Shown: in pieces, positions 63,084 to 64,000 of the stretch
How positions within the stretch are numbered: the stretch's first letter is position 1
Layout of the letters: each line of letters begins with the position of its first letter
Origin: Nipponacmea schrenckii
Lineage: Eukaryota; Mollusca; Gastropoda; Lottiidae
Direction of reading: 5' to 3'
NCBI GenBank assembly: GCA_030562195.1
Contig: JAUJPP010000011.1
Location: 5,518,001-5,582,000, forward strand
Length of the DNA: 64,000 nucleotides
The notes under the pieces: generated by a model
What the model was told of the DNA's origin: nothing
The model's input: the letters and a program-made list of their open reading frames with translations, nothing else
Database searches by the model: none
Translations under genes and position numbers: made by a program

Positions 63084-64000
63084 TGAGGAGGACAGAGAGT
63101 TATTGTATTATGGGTGAATATCATGCCGCGATTACAATGAGCAATGCCCTCTCTTCTTCTCAATGATAGACCTTTAATTACTATAACAACTTACACTGTG
63201 GTGAAATAAAACATGGAAAATGTATAAATGTTTTAGTGGAAATTTTAAGGCGTATATTGGGCGCATACATCAAAGATTCGTAAAGAAAGAGAGAAGTTTT
63301 TTTTTTAATGATATTTTTTCTTCTTCTTGAAAAAATATGTCCGTGCGCCACATTAGCTGTGGCAATGCGCCACAAGTAGCACGCGCGTGCCAACAGTTTA
63401 TACGTCGGATTTTTGGCCCGTCGAATTTTCTCCATAAAATCCGTCATTGATGCGACTGCAGACGATTTGATTTATACTGTCGGATCGTCGACGAATTTTT
63501 ACTGAAAAATCAGAATGGCTGCCATAAATAAAAAAGGACTTCTTCTGTTAAATATTGTTGATAAACAACTATAACGAAAACGAATGGTAGTATTATTAAT
63601 CACTATTTTGAAATACCACAACATTCATTTACGAAACTGTGTATTTTTAATCAGCTTTATTCTTTAAAAATGCAAAGACACATTCTGATAAAAATAATCG
63701 TCGCATACGATCCTGTAAGCGGAAAAGAAGAAATCCGGGTTGGTTAAGTCATGTTTTCGATCTATATAGCGATGCACACTTTACAAAACCATTTTGATTA
63801 ATACTAAAGGAACTTTGCAATTTATCTTGGAAAAAGTTCAGATGCGACTTATCAAGGAAGTGGTTTGTGAATAACCGATATCTCCTGGTATATGTACCTT
63901 AAACGCGAAAATTCCTGAGACATTTTGCTAATTTTTTAGTATTTGATTACAAGCGTTAATCAATGACTTTTTTATGAATCAAAAGGTAGATGTCAATACG
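63084..64000. other. No gene recognised
   Basis: No supported coding feature. The minus frame 63447-63181 is basic and of low complexity without motifs. The sequence ends mid-intergenic. Confidence 0.4.

Noticed and set aside
63181..63447. 88-codon minus frame near the window end
   Set aside because: Basic, with a Lys run over a T-rich stretch; no motif, no splice context.

Overview
The window is eukaryotic and almost certainly from an invertebrate animal. It is AT-rich, its only host-like genes are intron-bearing, and most of it is transposon-derived. The mix (Penelope-like, Ngaro/DIRS, L2-, Tx1- and Jockey-type LINEs, Kolobok-like and Tigger DNA elements, tRNA-derived SINEs, and several F-type-lectin-like genes) fits a lophotrochozoan, most likely a mollusc. 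That assignment is inference. There is no bacterial-style operon, and one assembly gap of 500 N lies at 18996-19495.

Layout. 1-2429: an unidentified decayed coding relic. 2430-5288: a Tigger transposon cut by a Penelope-like element (PLE) whose 3' end looks like a hammerhead ribozyme, plus a second PLE endonuclease fragment. 6256-13800: remains of an env-bearing Ty3/gypsy retroelement on the minus strand (RT, integrase, env-like), scattered by a degenerate satellite and by another PLE (11195-13115). 14656-20211: an F-type lectin (FTP) locus on the minus strand. Its best model has six exons, all introns in phase 1, encoding a signal peptide and three FTP domains. Part of this locus is duplicated on the far side of a Jockey LINE fragment and the gap. 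20871-26626: a full-length Jockey-clade LINE with a 15-bp target-site duplication. 28651-35766: a 3.57-kb tandem duplication carrying two copies of a small secreted-protein gene related to the FTP locus. 37831-43270: LINE RNase H relics and a Tx1-like LINE.

43909-48125 is the most interesting unit. It is a TTAA-flanked element with imperfect terminal inverted repeats. It carries a THAP-domain transposase on the minus strand and, converging on it, a two-exon gene for a P2RX7A (P2X7 ballast)-type zinc domain. Both promoters hold a perfect CRE (TGACGTCA) about 204 bp from the element ends. A 443-bp MITE at 56884-57326 has the same TTAA target and the same AGGGATAAT terminus.

49380-56310: an L2-like LINE split by a Ngaro-type tyrosine-recombinase retrotransposon (51358-56117) with textbook split direct repeats. 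56372-62156: a 2.8-kb, 26-bp-unit minisatellite between two orphan transmembrane exons on opposite strands. 62134-63083: two tRNA-derived SINEs.

Apart from the FTP locus, the small secreted gene and the two transmembrane exons, little looks like host coding sequence. Many LINE frameshifts fall in homopolymer runs, so some apparent breaks may be sequencing errors.
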